A stretch of 64,000 bases of DNA from Pseudomonas fluorescens (GCF_018614775.1 NZ_JAGGOF010000062.1:1-64000); one strand, 5' to 3'. Shown: positions 1 to 9,196, counted from the first letter of the stretch. Made by a program: numbers and translations. The notes: generated by a model not told the origin, from the letters alone.

Positions 1-1
1 C

Positions 2-166
2 GGCAAGGAATGGGGCCGTGAAACCGAACTGGCCTACACCGTGCAGAGCGGCGCGCTGAAAAGCCTCAACGTGAAATGGCGCAACTCGACGATGCGCCGG
101 GACTTCAATACCAATGAGTTCGATGAGAACCGCTTGATTGTCAGCTATCCGATCAGCTTGTTGTAA
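2..166 (+). CDS. OprD-family outer membrane porin, C-terminal fragment
   Basis: Only the last 54 codons and the TAA stop are inside the window; the rest lies upstream. The fragment reads as amphipathic beta-strands and ends in RLIVSYPISLL, which resembles the final strands of OprD-type specific porins of Pseudomonas (uptake of amino acids or small organic acids across the outer membrane). The alternation of polar and hydrophobic residues and the terminal strand support a beta-barrel. Substrate cannot be inferred from this piece. A single REP element follows the stop. Confidence 0.65.
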   Translation, partial: GKEWGRETELAYTVQSGALKSLNVKWRNSTMRRDFNTNEFDENRLIVSYPISLL

Positions 167-209
167 AGCGGCTGCGGTGGGTCTGCTGGTGTGGCGGCCG
201 TGCCGCCGC

Positions 210-234
210 TATCGCGAGCAGGCTCGCTCCCACA
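210..234. repeat. Single REP element
   Basis: One arm of the REP family that recurs across this window (TCGCGAGCAGGCTCGCTCCCACA), lying between the porin stop and the end of the convergent methyltransferase gene. No second arm is nearby, so it is a singlet, not a REPIN. Confidence 0.7.
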
Positions 235-249
235 GGGGATTGTGCGGGT

Positions 250-750
250 TCAGAATGCCAACTGAAGGGTTTGCTGGCCTTCGAGGCTGAGCAGGAACTG
301 TTTGGCTGCAAGACCGCCGGCGAAGCCGGTGAGGCTGCCGGAGGTGCCGATGACGCGATGGCAAGGGGCAATGATCGAGATCGGGTTACGACCATTGGCC
401 GCGCCAACCGCCCGCACCGCGGTCGGTTGGCCGATCTGGATGGCAATGTCGCGGTAGCTGCGGGTCTGGCCGAAGGGAATGGTCAGCAGCGCCTGCCAGA
501 CGCGGATCTGGAAGTCGGTGCCGACAAAATCCAGTTCCAGTTCGAAACGGCTGCGTTGGCCGACAAAGTATTCCGTGAGTTGGCGTTCGGTTTCCTTGAG
601 GGTCGGGTGCTGGCTGTCTTCCTCCAACGGTCCCAGGCGTACCCGGTTGAGCCGTTCGTTCTCCCACAGGATGGCCGCCAGTTTGGTTTCCCGGGCGACG
701 AGAATAAGTTGGCCGACGGGGGATGGGATGGTTGTGTAGAGGGGTAGCAT
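250..750 (-). CDS. ogt: Methylated-DNA--protein-cysteine methyltransferase (Ogt type)
   Basis: Suicide repair enzyme that moves the alkyl group from O6-alkylguanine (or O4-alkylthymine) to its own cysteine. The active-site motif PCHRVIG is intact, with the acceptor Cys about 130 residues in, and the preceding helix-turn-helix region (IPFGQTRSYRDIA) is typical of Ogt/MGMT. Length of 166-169 residues fits stand-alone Ogt without an Ada domain. An ATG at 759 is also possible, but the AGGA ribosome-binding site is only 2 bases from it and 9 bases from the ATG at 750, so 750 is preferred. The gene stands alone, divided from its upstream neighbour by 76 bases. Confidence 0.9.
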   Translation of the reverse strand: MLPLYTTIPSPVGQLILVARETKLAAILWENERLNRVRLGPLEEDSQHPTLKETERQLTEYFVGQRSRFELELDFVGTDFQIRVWQALLTIPFGQTRSYRDIAIQIGQPTAVRAVGAANGRNPISIIAPCHRVIGTSGSLTGFAGGLAAKQFLLSLEGQQTLQLAF

Positions 751-826
751 TGGCGTCATTCCTGCTGACCTGTGACTGGCTTTTTGTGGCGTGGGGATTT
801 ATCCCCTCGCCACCAGTAGACCTCAT

Positions 827-3562
827 TCAACCCAGCAACCCCAACGCCTTCGCTCGCGCTACGGCCTGGGTGCGGCGCTCCACGCCGAGCTTGCTGTTGA
901 TGTGGCTGGCGTGGGTCTTGACGGTGTGCAGCGAGATGAACAGTTGCTCGCTGATCTCCTGGTTCGAACAGCCTTGGGCGATCAATTGCAGCACCGCCCG
1001 TTCACGACTGCTGAGGGTTTCGACCGGAGCCGAGGGATCCGCCGCTTGAGCCGCCGCCAATGGCAAACGCTCAAGCAACTGCTCGCGTACATTGCTCGGC
1101 GCTGCTTGCAGCAGCTGTTCACGAAGCCATTCACGATGGTCCCCCAGCAGCCACTCGAACGGCTGCAACACACCGCCGCTGGCCGCTTCAAACGCCTGCG
1201 CCAGGGCGCGTCGCGCTTCGGGTTCGCGTCCAAGGCCCAGCAACAAGGCGACTTTCTGGTTCAACGCCATCACGCTGAGTATCTGCCGGCCCGTTTGCTG
1301 TCCATGTTCGAGCAAGGCATTGAGCCGTCCTTCAGCGAGCATCGGCTGGCCGCGGATGGACTCCAGCGACGCCTGTTGCAGTTCGACATGCAGCGGCAGT
1401 TGTGGGTGGAATTCCGGGGGGGCTGCGGCCCGTTCGCCCGTGTAGGTCTGCCCCAACCGCGCCAGCCAGGCCTCAGCCAGGTCGGTGCGGCCCTGGGCGA
1501 GCCAGAGCTCGCATTTGACCAGGGTGATCATCGCCAGGTAGTAGATCGGTGGCACATCCCAGATGTGCATCAGGCGCTCGGCTTCGGCCAGTTCGGCAAA
1601 CGCCCGGGCGAATTCGCCGTTGTAACCTTCGATACGCGCGATCACGCAGTGGCCGAGCAACACGCTGATGTCGCGACAGGCGCGGGCCTCGGTGAGGCCG
1701 GCCTGCAAGCGCGTCAACCCGGCCTGGGGTTGCATGCGCAAGGTCAACAGGAAACCTTCATAGAGGATCAGCCGCGCCCGCACCGCGTAAAGCCGCTGGG
1801 GCGACAATTTTTGCAGACGTTGCAAGCCCTGGTGCACTTCATCCAGTGCCCGCTGGATCTCACCGCGGGCTTGCAGGACCCTGGCGCGATCGTAATGGGC
1901 CAGGGCCTCGAACAGCGGGTTGCCGACCCGCTGCGCCAGTTCCAGGGAATCGCGGTTCAGGGCACGGGCGCGCCACAGGTCTCCGTCGGCAATCGCCAGG
2001 TTCGACAACGTGGACAAGCACATCAGGCGTTGGCCGTAGCGCTTTTGCGGCAGGCTTTCCAGGGCTTCGCTGCAGTAGCGCACCGTGGCTTCGCGATCAC
2101 CGCGGCCACGGGCGACGATCCCGCTCAACGCCAACCATTGGGCGAGCATGGATTTTTGTGCGGTGGCCGACGGCGCCGGCAGGAAGCGACTCAGATGCGC
2201 CGCCAGTTCTTCGGCAGCGTCCAGTTGGCAGGCCAGCCCCAACGCCCAGCTGTAGAGCACGATCAGTCGCGGGGTACTGATGAGCAGGCTGTCGGGCAAG
2301 TCCATTTTCCAGCGCAGCAGCATACCGACGTTCTGTTCGGCCAGCAGTTGCTCCTCCGAGAGGTTCTGCACCAGGTTCGCCGCCACGTCCAGATGCCCGG
2401 CCCGCAGCGCCTGCTCCACGGCTTCGTCGATCAGGCCCTGGGCGTTGAACCAGCGGCAGGCGCGCAGGTGCAGGGTCGCGGCCGGCACCATGGCCGGTGC
2501 ACTCGGACGACTGCGCAGCAGATCGGAAAACAAGTGGTGATAGCGATACCAGTGGCCGTGCTCGTCCAGTGGCACCAGGAACACCTGATGGGCCGCCAGG
2601 TAGCGCAGGATCTCGGCGCTGTCATGGGCTTCGCGCACGGCGTCGCACAGCGCGCTGCAAAAGCGTTCCTGGGGCGCGGTGTCGTAGAGAAAGGCCTGTA
2701 CTTCGGCGGGTAGGCAGTCGATGACCTCTTCGAGCAGGTAATCGCGAATCAGCCCTTCCCCGCCGTGCAGCGCCTGGGGCAGCAGGCCTTCGGTGCCGGC
2801 TTCGGCGGCAGCCAGCAACCAGAAACGCAGCCCGGCCACCCAACCCTCGCTGCGCTGGATGAGGTTTTCCAGGGCCTCGCCGCGCAACGAGCTGCTGTGA
2901 TGCTGGAGCAGGGTCTGAGCCTCGTCATGGGTCAGGCGCAGATCCTGCTCACTCAGTTCAAGCAGTTGCCGCGACAGGCGCAGGCGCGCCAGGTGCCAGT
3001 CCGGGCGCTGCCGACTGGTGACGAGTACCAGCAAGCCATCGGGCAGGTGATTGAGGAAAAATTGCAGGCAGCGATCCAGCACCGGGCTCTGGGCCAGATG
3101 GTAATCGTCGAGCACCAGCAGCAACGGATTGCCGGACGAAAGATGGCTGGACAGTTCATCCAGCAGGCCATCGAGCCATTCTTCAAAGGCAAAGGGTTGA
3201 TGGCGCTGGCGCATCTTCAGCAACCCCAGCGCCCGGCGGCCCAATTGCGGGTAGAACGCCTGGAGCCCTTCGAGCAGCCGCTCCAGGAAACGACCCGGAT
3301 CGTTATCCCTGGCGCTCAACCCCAGCCAGAGGCTTTGCCAATGGGCCGGCAGCCCCTGGCAGAACTCCACCGCCAGGGAGCTTTTACCAAACCCGGCAGG
3401 GGCACTCACCAACAGCAGCCGGCCGCCAAGCCCCGCACTCAAACGCTCGCACAACCGCGGCCGCAAGACGTGTCCGTCGGGCAAGGGCGGGCGGTAGAAG
3501 CGCCCATCCTGGACCGCGATGGCTGCGCGGGCAGTATCCGGAAGTGAAGACAAATCAGTCAT
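827..3562 (-). CDS. MalT-like LuxR-family transcriptional regulator (large ATP-binding type)
   Basis: 911-residue regulator of the MalT/AcoK class. An N-terminal STAND-type ATPase has a Walker A motif (APAGFGKSS, about residues 54-62) and a Walker B motif (LLLVLDDYH, about 147-155). A long helical TPR-like middle follows, and a LuxR/GerE helix-turn-helix fills the last 60 residues (SSRERAVLQLIAQG...TVKTHASHI). Members of this class bind an inducer and ATP, oligomerise and activate transcription. The open frame runs further upstream to 3784, but that part runs into a REP element. The ATG at 3562 begins a normal protein (MTDLSSLPDTARAA). It sits beside, and on the same strand as, the DUF1329/DUF1302/acyl-CoA ligase genes, so it probably regulates them. 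The inducer is unknown. Confidence 0.9.
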   Translation of the reverse strand: MTDLSSLPDTARAAIAVQDGRFYRPPLPDGHVLRPRLCERLSAGLGGRLLLVSAPAGFGKSSLAVEFCQGLPAHWQSLWLGLSARDNDPGRFLERLLEGLQAFYPQLGRRALGLLKMRQRHQPFAFEEWLDGLLDELSSHLSSGNPLLLVLDDYHLAQSPVLDRCLQFFLNHLPDGLLVLVTSRQRPDWHLARLRLSRQLLELSEQDLRLTHDEAQTLLQHHSSSLRGEALENLIQRSEGWVAGLRFWLLAAAEAGTEGLLPQALHGGEGLIRDYLLEEVIDCLPAEVQAFLYDTAPQERFCSALCDAVREAHDSAEILRYLAAHQVFLVPLDEHGHWYRYHHLFSDLLRSRPSAPAMVPAATLHLRACRWFNAQGLIDEAVEQALRAGHLDVAANLVQNLSEEQLLAEQNVGMLLRWKMDLPDSLLISTPRLIVLYSWALGLACQLDAAEELAAHLSRFLPAPSATAQKSMLAQWLALSGIVARGRGDREATVRYCSEALESLPQKRYGQRLMCLSTLSNLAIADGDLWRARALNRDSLELAQRVGNPLFEALAHYDRARVLQARGEIQRALDEVHQGLQRLQKLSPQRLYAVRARLILYEGFLLTLRMQPQAGLTRLQAGLTEARACRDISVLLGHCVIARIEGYNGEFARAFAELAEAERLMHIWDVPPIYYLAMITLVKCELWLAQGRTDLAEAWLARLGQTYTGERAAAPPEFHPQLPLHVELQQASLESIRGQPMLAEGRLNALLEHGQQTGRQILSVMALNQKVALLLGLGREPEARRALAQAFEAASGGVLQPFEWLLGDHREWLREQLLQAAPSNVREQLLERLPLAAAQAADPSAPVETLSSRERAVLQLIAQGCSNQEISEQLFISLHTVKTHASHINSKLGVERRTQAVARAKALGLLG

Positions 3563-3697
3563 GGCCGGCTCTTGTTGAAAGGCGGATGGCGGCGTTGCAG
3601 ATGTCCGCAGACTAGCGGTAAACGAGGAGGTATTGAAGGGAGTGCTACAAATGGCTACAAAAAGACTACACGTCGAGTGGCGCCCCAAATGCCGTTG

Positions 3698-3786
3698 TTG
3701 TGGGAGCAAGGCTTGCCCGCGATGAAAACAACCCGGTCTTTGCTGCATCGAGGCGCCTGTATCGCGAGCAAGCTTAGCTCCCACAG
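3698..3786. repeat. REPIN (two inverted REP arms)
   Basis: Arms TGTGGGAGCAAGGCTTGCCC and GAGCAAGCTTAGCTCCCACA in inverted orientation about 45 bases apart, between the regulator and DUF1329 genes. With the terminator just downstream, it fills most of the 313-base gap from 3563 to 3875. Confidence 0.75.
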
Positions 3787-3813
3787 ATTCCTTGCCACAG
3801 GTTTTGGGCGCAG

Positions 3814-3849
3814 CAAAAAAACGCCCCGAACCAGGTCGGGGCGTTTCTT
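3814..3849 (-). terminator. Rho-independent terminator after the DUF1329 gene
   Basis: On the minus strand a GC-rich stem (ACGCCCCGA/TCGGGGCGT) is followed by seven T residues. It lies 27 bases beyond the DUF1329 stop codon, so it ends the DUF1302-DUF1329 transcript and separates it from the regulator gene. Confidence 0.85.
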
Positions 3850-3875
3850 CGAGGATGCGGCCTCGGGTAAAGCGT

Positions 3876-5240
3876 TTAGCGGATGCCGTCCTGACGCAGT
3901 GCGTTCGGGGTAAAGTCGGCGGTGGTGGCGGTGAAGCCGAAGTCGTAGGCCGATTTCTCTTCGTTTTTCATGCCCAGCGCCAGGTAGCGGCCGGACTGCA
4001 GGTCGTAGAGGGTTTCCAGGGCGTACCACGGCACTTGCTTGTCGTAGTAGTTCTCGGCATGGGCCTCGGCAACGCGCCACAGCTGGCCGCGACCGTCGTA
4101 ATGGTCAATCACCGAAGCTTGCCAGGTGTCTTCGTCGATGAAGAAATCACGCTTGGCGTAGATGTGGCGCTGGCCTTCCTTCAGGGTCGCGGTCACGTGC
4201 CAGACACGGCGCAGCTCGTAGCGGGTCAGGTCCTGGTTGATGTGGCCGGCCTTGAGGATGTCGGCGTACTTGAGCTGCGGCGAATCGATCTTGTAGCTGT
4301 TGGCAGCAATGTACAGTTCCTTCTTGCCTTCGAGCTTCCAGTCATAGCGGTCCGGCGCGCCGTTGTACATGTCCAGGTTATCGGAGGTACGCAGGCCGTC
4401 GGCGGCCGTACCCGGGCCGTCATAGGACACTTGTGGTGCGCGGCGCACCCGGCGCTGGCCGGCATTGTAGACCCAGGCCGAACGCGGTTCCTTCACCTGG
4501 TCGAGGGTTTCGTGCACCAGCAGCACGCCACCGGCCAGGCGTGCCGGCGCCGTCACTTGTTGCTTGAAGTAGAACAGGATGTTGCCAGGGTTGGCCGGAT
4601 CGAAATCCTTCATCTTGTCGCGGAACACGAACTGGTCGCGGAAATACACCAGGCTGTAGGAGCCATTGGGTTGCGGCGTGGCCTGGGTGACCAGGCGCGT
4701 CACGCTGCCGCCGCGGTAGCGGGTGATGTGGTTCCAGATCACTTCCACGCCGCTCTGGGGGATCGGGAACGGCACGGCCGTCTCGAAGTTCTCCAGGCCG
4801 TTGCCGCCGGACACCAGCTTGGTGTTGACCGCATTTTTCTTGATGGAGGCATACACCTCATCCGGCACGGTGGCGCCACGATGGGTCGGGTAGACCGGCA
4901 TCTTGAAGGTTTCCGGGTAGCGCTTGAACATCGCGTACTGGCCCGGCGCGAGCTTGTCCTTGTACTGGTCGACGTTCTGCGCGGTGATGATGAACAGCGG
5001 TTTTTCACTGGCATAAGGGTCGGACAGGAAACCCTTGCTGTCCACGCTACCAGCGTTCTTGGCCATGGGTTTCCAGGCCGAGATAGAGCCATCGGCATTG
5101 CCGGCCATTTCGGCGCCCATCGGCGTCAGGCTCTTGCCCAGTTTGTCGGCTTCGGCGGCAGGCACTGCCGCCATGACACTGGCGGCCAGCAGGGATAGCC
5201 CCAACACGCCGACCTGCAACAGACTCTTTGTTATTTTCAT
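3876..5240 (-). CDS. DUF1329 domain-containing exported protein
   Basis: 454 residues with a clear signal peptide (hydrophobic run through LSLLAASVMA, cleavage near residue 24), so periplasmic or outer-membrane associated. It reads as DUF1329 over its full length. The family is almost always encoded beside a DUF1302 protein, as here, where only 25 bases separate the two genes. The biochemical role is not established; the pairing suggests handling of a hydrophobic ligand at the outer membrane. AGGA lies 9 bases before the ATG. A strong terminator follows. From memory, the order regulator-DUF1329-DUF1302-acyl-CoA ligase matches P. aeruginosa PA3921-PA3924. Confidence 0.88.
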   Translation of the reverse strand: MKITKSLLQVGVLGLSLLAASVMAAVPAAEADKLGKSLTPMGAEMAGNADGSISAWKPMAKNAGSVDSKGFLSDPYASEKPLFIITAQNVDQYKDKLAPGQYAMFKRYPETFKMPVYPTHRGATVPDEVYASIKKNAVNTKLVSGGNGLENFETAVPFPIPQSGVEVIWNHITRYRGGSVTRLVTQATPQPNGSYSLVYFRDQFVFRDKMKDFDPANPGNILFYFKQQVTAPARLAGGVLLVHETLDQVKEPRSAWVYNAGQRRVRRAPQVSYDGPGTAADGLRTSDNLDMYNGAPDRYDWKLEGKKELYIAANSYKIDSPQLKYADILKAGHINQDLTRYELRRVWHVTATLKEGQRHIYAKRDFFIDEDTWQASVIDHYDGRGQLWRVAEAHAENYYDKQVPWYALETLYDLQSGRYLALGMKNEEKSAYDFGFTATTADFTPNALRQDGIR

Positions 5241-5265
5241 AATGTGTCGTCCTGAAATACGGTGC

Positions 5266-7122
5266 TTAGAAGGTCACGCCGACGCTGAGCGCCAGGAAGT
5301 CGCGATCGTCCACGGTGCTGAAGTCGCCACCAAAGAAGTTGGTGTAGGCCAGGCTCGCGTTGTAGGTGTTCTGGTATTCGGCATCCAGCCCGAGGCTGAC
5401 GGCTTTGCGGCCTTCTTCAAAGTTGCCGCCAGGGCCTGGCGAGTAGCCCTTGACGTCGTGGGACCAGGCCACGTTGGGCTTGAGGTTCACCCCGGCGAAG
5501 ACATCCGGGTATTCCCAGATGGCGCGTGCGCGGTAGCCCCAGGAGGTGGCGGTGGTGAAACCGTCGTTGTTGCAGTTGCTGTTCACGTTGCCGATAGTCT
5601 GGCCGCCCCCTGCGGCCGTCGAGGTGTTGAGCGAGTTGCAGAAACCATTAGGCAGTTCGCCCGGACCAAACACCGGGTCACGGCCGTAGCGCGCCTCGGA
5701 TTTGCTTTCCAGGCCGCCCACGTGGGTGACACCGACTTCGCCCACCAGGGTCAGGCGGCTGGCGCCCATGACCTGATCGAGAAAGTGCGTGAAGGTGGTC
5801 TGGAACTGGGTGACTTCCTTACGGTTATAGCCATGCAGGTCCTGGCCCGGCGTGCCCTGGAGCACCGAGGCATTGCCAAACCCGGGAAGCGGCGTCACGC
5901 CGGCAAAGAGAATATCAGTGGTGCTCAATTGCACCGGCGCATTCGGACGGTAGCTGAGCTCACCGCTCCACGCGGTGCCGGTCGGCAGCGTGGTGGAGAA
6001 GCTCAGGCCATAGAGGCGGATGTCTTCCGGGTATTCAACGAAGTAGTTGGAGTTACCCGCCACGATCAGAGGTCGCAGCGCCGCAATGGGCCCTGCGGTG
6101 TAGAACTGCTGCGCAGCGCCCTGGGCGCTGAAAATCGGCGCACGGCTGTGGTAGTTCATGAAGTAGGCACCGAACTCGGTGTCCAGCGGCTCGAACATGT
6201 ACTTCATGGACGCGCCCCATTGGCCGCTGTCACGGGCATCGCGATCCGGGCCGCGACGCACCAGCACGCCCTCTTCATTGATGTCGACACCCTGGCCTTG
6301 AAGTATCGGGAGCACGACACCCGGAAGCGGAACGCTCGAACGCTTGTTCAACACCCGCAGGTTATTGGTGCAGCCATCGGCGATCACATCCGGCTGGGAG
6401 AAGAACGTGCCGCAGTTGTCGACCACGGTCTGGTCCCACTCCAACTGGTAGAAGGCCTCGGCCGACAGGTTGTCGGTCAGGCTCTGGGACACATAGAACA
6501 TGTTGACCGGGATCAGGCCTTCCTTGATCTCGGCACCGGGGCGACGGAACGCGGACACGTCGACCGGGTTGATGGAGTTGATGCCGCCCTGGATGAAGGT
6601 GCTCTCACCCCAGCTGACCACCTGCTTGCCCAGGCGGACAGAACCCGGCTGATCGGCAATGGCATAGTTGTGGTAGACGAACGCATCGAGGATCTGCCCG
6701 CCGGAAGATTTGGCGCCTTCCTTGCGATTGTTATCGCTGATGTCTTTGAACTCGCGGTTTTCGTCCTTCAGTTCAAAGTCGTACCAGTACTTGCCACGGA
6801 CAAAGACACCGGTATCGCCGTACTTCAGCTCCAGGTCGTGGATGCCCTTGAAGATCTTCGAGAAGGTTTCCCCACGCTTGAAGTTCAGGTGGCCGTCATC
6901 GGAGGTCTGTGACAAGCCCTTGCCGCCGTTGTTGACACCGATCAGGTCTCTGTTGGGCTTGGCCGTGGACCAGCTCGCGCCGACCGACAGGGACGAGTCG
7001 AACTGGCCTTCGATTTCACCGATGTTGAAACTGACGCCGAAAGCTGGCCCGGCGAGCGAAGAGGCGAGACTGACCGCCAGAGGCAGTTTTGCCCGGCGCC
7101 AGAACGTGGTTGCTGAGGTCAT
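5266..7122 (-). CDS. DUF1302 family protein, probable outer-membrane beta-barrel
   Basis: 618 residues. A signal peptide runs to about residue 29 (cleavage after AFG), followed by VSFNIGEIEGQFDSSLSVGA, the usual start of mature DUF1302 proteins. The rest is rich in alternating aromatic strands and ends in a terminal phenylalanine (LSVGVTF), the signature of an outer-membrane barrel. A GGAG ribosome-binding site lies 8 bases before the ATG. It heads a two-gene unit with the DUF1329 gene. Role inferred: an outer-membrane component for uptake or export of a lipid-like compound. Ligand unknown. Confidence 0.88.
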   Translation of the reverse strand: MTSATTFWRRAKLPLAVSLASSLAGPAFGVSFNIGEIEGQFDSSLSVGASWSTAKPNRDLIGVNNGGKGLSQTSDDGHLNFKRGETFSKIFKGIHDLELKYGDTGVFVRGKYWYDFELKDENREFKDISDNNRKEGAKSSGGQILDAFVYHNYAIADQPGSVRLGKQVVSWGESTFIQGGINSINPVDVSAFRRPGAEIKEGLIPVNMFYVSQSLTDNLSAEAFYQLEWDQTVVDNCGTFFSQPDVIADGCTNNLRVLNKRSSVPLPGVVLPILQGQGVDINEEGVLVRRGPDRDARDSGQWGASMKYMFEPLDTEFGAYFMNYHSRAPIFSAQGAAQQFYTAGPIAALRPLIVAGNSNYFVEYPEDIRLYGLSFSTTLPTGTAWSGELSYRPNAPVQLSTTDILFAGVTPLPGFGNASVLQGTPGQDLHGYNRKEVTQFQTTFTHFLDQVMGASRLTLVGEVGVTHVGGLESKSEARYGRDPVFGPGELPNGFCNSLNTSTAAGGGQTIGNVNSNCNNDGFTTATSWGYRARAIWEYPDVFAGVNLKPNVAWSHDVKGYSPGPGGNFEEGRKAVSLGLDAEYQNTYNASLAYTNFFGGDFSTVDDRDFLALSVGVTF

Positions 7123-7400
7123 CGACGCTACTCCATGTGCATTATTGTTATGGCAGTGGGTTATTCACGAACACCTCGACGGCTGGGAGCGACAGGGCTC
7201 CGGTATCCGATGAGGTCGCATCGCTCTTTCGTGCGTGCGCCCCGTTCCTGAAAATCCGTCAGCGGACTATAGCCAGCAGGTAGTACGGCTTGATCCCTCT
7301 AAAGTGTGATTTGCAGCCCTCGACCACTCTGGAACGGTCCTTTCGCCAGGCCGACAGGTGTCGGCACGGCAAGGATGGCTGAAATTTGCGGTTTGACAAG

Positions 7401-7412
7401 GCAAGCGCTTGC
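7401..7412. promoter_or_regulatory. Perfect 12-base palindrome in the ligase-DUF1302 gap
   Basis: GCAAGCGCTTGC is self-complementary over 12 bases. It lies in the 331-base gap between the acyl-CoA synthetase stop and the DUF1302 start, 279 bases upstream of the latter. It could be an operator half of the module, but no family consensus is recognised and chance is possible. Confidence 0.3.
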
Positions 7413-7424
7413 TTGGTGGGGCTG

Positions 7425-7444
7425 CCGCGCCCTTTCGGGCACGG
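7425..7444 (-). terminator. Weak stem-loop after the acyl-CoA synthetase gene
   Basis: CCGCGCCC and GGGCACGG pair with one C-A mismatch around a TTTC loop, 10 bases past the synthetase stop codon. No T-tract follows on the minus strand, so it is at best a weak or partial terminator, and read-through into DUF1302 is possible. The rest of the gap from 7123 to 7400 shows nothing more that I recognise. Confidence 0.35.
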
Positions 7445-7453
7445 TAGAAACGC

Positions 7454-9136
7454 TCAAAGCGTCGAGAGGAAGGCGCTGTTGTTGCTCTGCCATTCGGTGA
7501 TGTCGACGCGAATGCGCTTCTTGTCGAGTTTGCCGACGCTGGTCTTGGGAATTTCAGTAACAAGGGCGATCTGGCTCGGAATCGCCCACTTGCTCAAGTG
7601 CCCCAGTTCGACGAACGGCTTGAGGTGCTCCTTGAGTTCGCGTGCCCCGATCTGATGCCCTTCGCGAATCACCAGCAAGGCAAACGGCCGCTCGCCCCAC
7701 TGCGGATCGGGAATCCCGACCACTGCTACTTCGCGTACCGCCACGTGACGGCTGATGAGGTCTTCAAGGTCCAGGGACGAGATCCATTCGCCACCGGTCT
7801 TGATCACATCCTTGATGCGATCGCGGATGTCGATCACACCCATGCTGTCGAGGGTGGCGACGTCCCCGGTGTGCAGCCAGCCGCCGGCCCAGAGCTCGGC
7901 GCCCTTCTGCGGTTCATTGAAATAACCTTCGGTGAGCCACGGCGCACGCAGCACCAGCTCACCTTGGGTTTCGCCATCGGCGGGCAGGAATCGGCCCTCG
8001 GCGTCGACAATCGCCGCTTCCACCAACGGCCCCGGCACACCGGCCTTGATCCGGTACGTGGTGCGTTCGTCCTCGCTGCCGGCCATCAGTTCTTCGTTGA
8101 GGTGGGCACAGGAGACCAAGGGACCGGTTTCCGACATGCCATAGGCGGCGGTGAGCTGGATCCCCTTGGCCTTGGCCGCTTCGTACAGGCTGCGGTTCAA
8201 CGCGCTGCCGCCGATGACGATTTTCCAGCCGCCGAAATCGGTATCCTGGGCGCCCTTGGCGCTGAGGAGCATCTGCAGGATGGTCGGCACGCAGTGGGAG
8301 AAGGTGACCTCTTCCTTGCGCCATAGCCGCACCATGAATTCAGGGTCATAACGGCCCGGATAAACCTGCTTCAAACCGAGCATGGTCGCCACGTACGGCA
8401 GGCCCCAGGCGTGTACATGGAACATCGGCGTGATCGGCATGTAGACGTCGTTGGTGCCCAGCAGCCGCACGCTGTCGATCGACCCCATGATGGTCGACAC
8501 GCCCAGGGTGTGCAGCACCAGTTGCCGATGGGTGAAGTACACACCCTTGGGGTTGCCGGTGGTGCCGGTGGTGTAGAACGTGGTGGCGACGGAGTTTTCG
8601 TCGAAATCCTGGAAGTCGTACGCGGGGCTGGCGGCGACCAGCAACTGCTCGTACTCCCCCACCAGGTTCGGCAGGTCGGCGGTTTTCTCCGGAAGGTCGG
8701 TCAGCAGCAGGGTCTTCTCGACCGTGGTCAGGTGTCCGGCAATAGCCTGGTACAAGCCGACGAACTCGCTGTTGACCAGCACGAAGCGGTCCTCGGCATG
8801 GTTCATGGTGTAGAGGATCTGCTCCGGTGACAGGCGCACGTTGATGGTGTGGATCACCGCACCGATCATCGGGATGGCGAACATGCATTCAAGGTAGCGA
8901 TGACTGTCCCAGTCCATCACCGCCACGGTGTCGCCCGCCTTGACGCCGGCCTCGGTCAGGACATTGGCCAGCCGCGCGACCCGTTCGATCAGCGTCGGAT
9001 AGCTGTAGCGCAACTGGTCGCGGTAAATGATCTCGCGGGTTTTCTCGTAACGGGCGCCGGACATCAGCAGCCGTTTGATCAGCAGCGGGTATTGATAAGC
9101 GCCTTCGGCTGGAGGAATAACGCGAGTCTGCAACAT
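7454..9136 (-). CDS. Acyl-CoA synthetase (fatty acid--CoA ligase, AMP-forming)
   Basis: 560 residues of the ANL superfamily: activates a carboxylic acid through an acyl-adenylate and transfers it to CoA. The P-loop-like motif TTGTTGNPKG lies at about 189-198, the AYGMSETGP motif follows, then WLHTGDVA and a C-terminal catalytic lysine in TSVGKLDKK (Lys about 536). It resembles medium- or long-chain acyl-CoA ligases of the AlkK type. The frame extends 21 codons further, but the ATG at 9136 has AGGGA 7 bases upstream and begins MLQTRVIPP, as in the family. It belongs to the MalT-like/DUF1329/DUF1302 module. Substrate chain length cannot be read from sequence. Confidence 0.92.
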   Translation of the reverse strand: MLQTRVIPPAEGAYQYPLLIKRLLMSGARYEKTREIIYRDQLRYSYPTLIERVARLANVLTEAGVKAGDTVAVMDWDSHRYLECMFAIPMIGAVIHTINVRLSPEQILYTMNHAEDRFVLVNSEFVGLYQAIAGHLTTVEKTLLLTDLPEKTADLPNLVGEYEQLLVAASPAYDFQDFDENSVATTFYTTGTTGNPKGVYFTHRQLVLHTLGVSTIMGSIDSVRLLGTNDVYMPITPMFHVHAWGLPYVATMLGLKQVYPGRYDPEFMVRLWRKEEVTFSHCVPTILQMLLSAKGAQDTDFGGWKIVIGGSALNRSLYEAAKAKGIQLTAAYGMSETGPLVSCAHLNEELMAGSEDERTTYRIKAGVPGPLVEAAIVDAEGRFLPADGETQGELVLRAPWLTEGYFNEPQKGAELWAGGWLHTGDVATLDSMGVIDIRDRIKDVIKTGGEWISSLDLEDLISRHVAVREVAVVGIPDPQWGERPFALLVIREGHQIGARELKEHLKPFVELGHLSKWAIPSQIALVTEIPKTSVGKLDKKRIRVDITEWQSNNSAFLSTL

Positions 9137-9196
9137 GGGAATCCCTTTTCTGACGGCACGGTCTTGGCTGAAAGCAAGCACTTTAGAGCGCTTATA

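Noticed and set aside
271..747. 158-residue plus-strand frame opposite the Ogt gene
   Set aside because: It mirrors the Ogt coding sequence; composition is that of an antisense GC-rich frame and Ogt is unmistakable on the other strand.
791..2713. 640-residue plus-strand open frame opposite the MalT-like regulator
   Set aside because: Long only because GC-rich antisense frames lack stops; the minus-strand protein has clear Walker and LuxR motifs.
3792..5198. 468-residue plus-strand frame opposite DUF1329
   Set aside because: Antisense shadow; the minus strand carries a signal peptide and family-like sequence.
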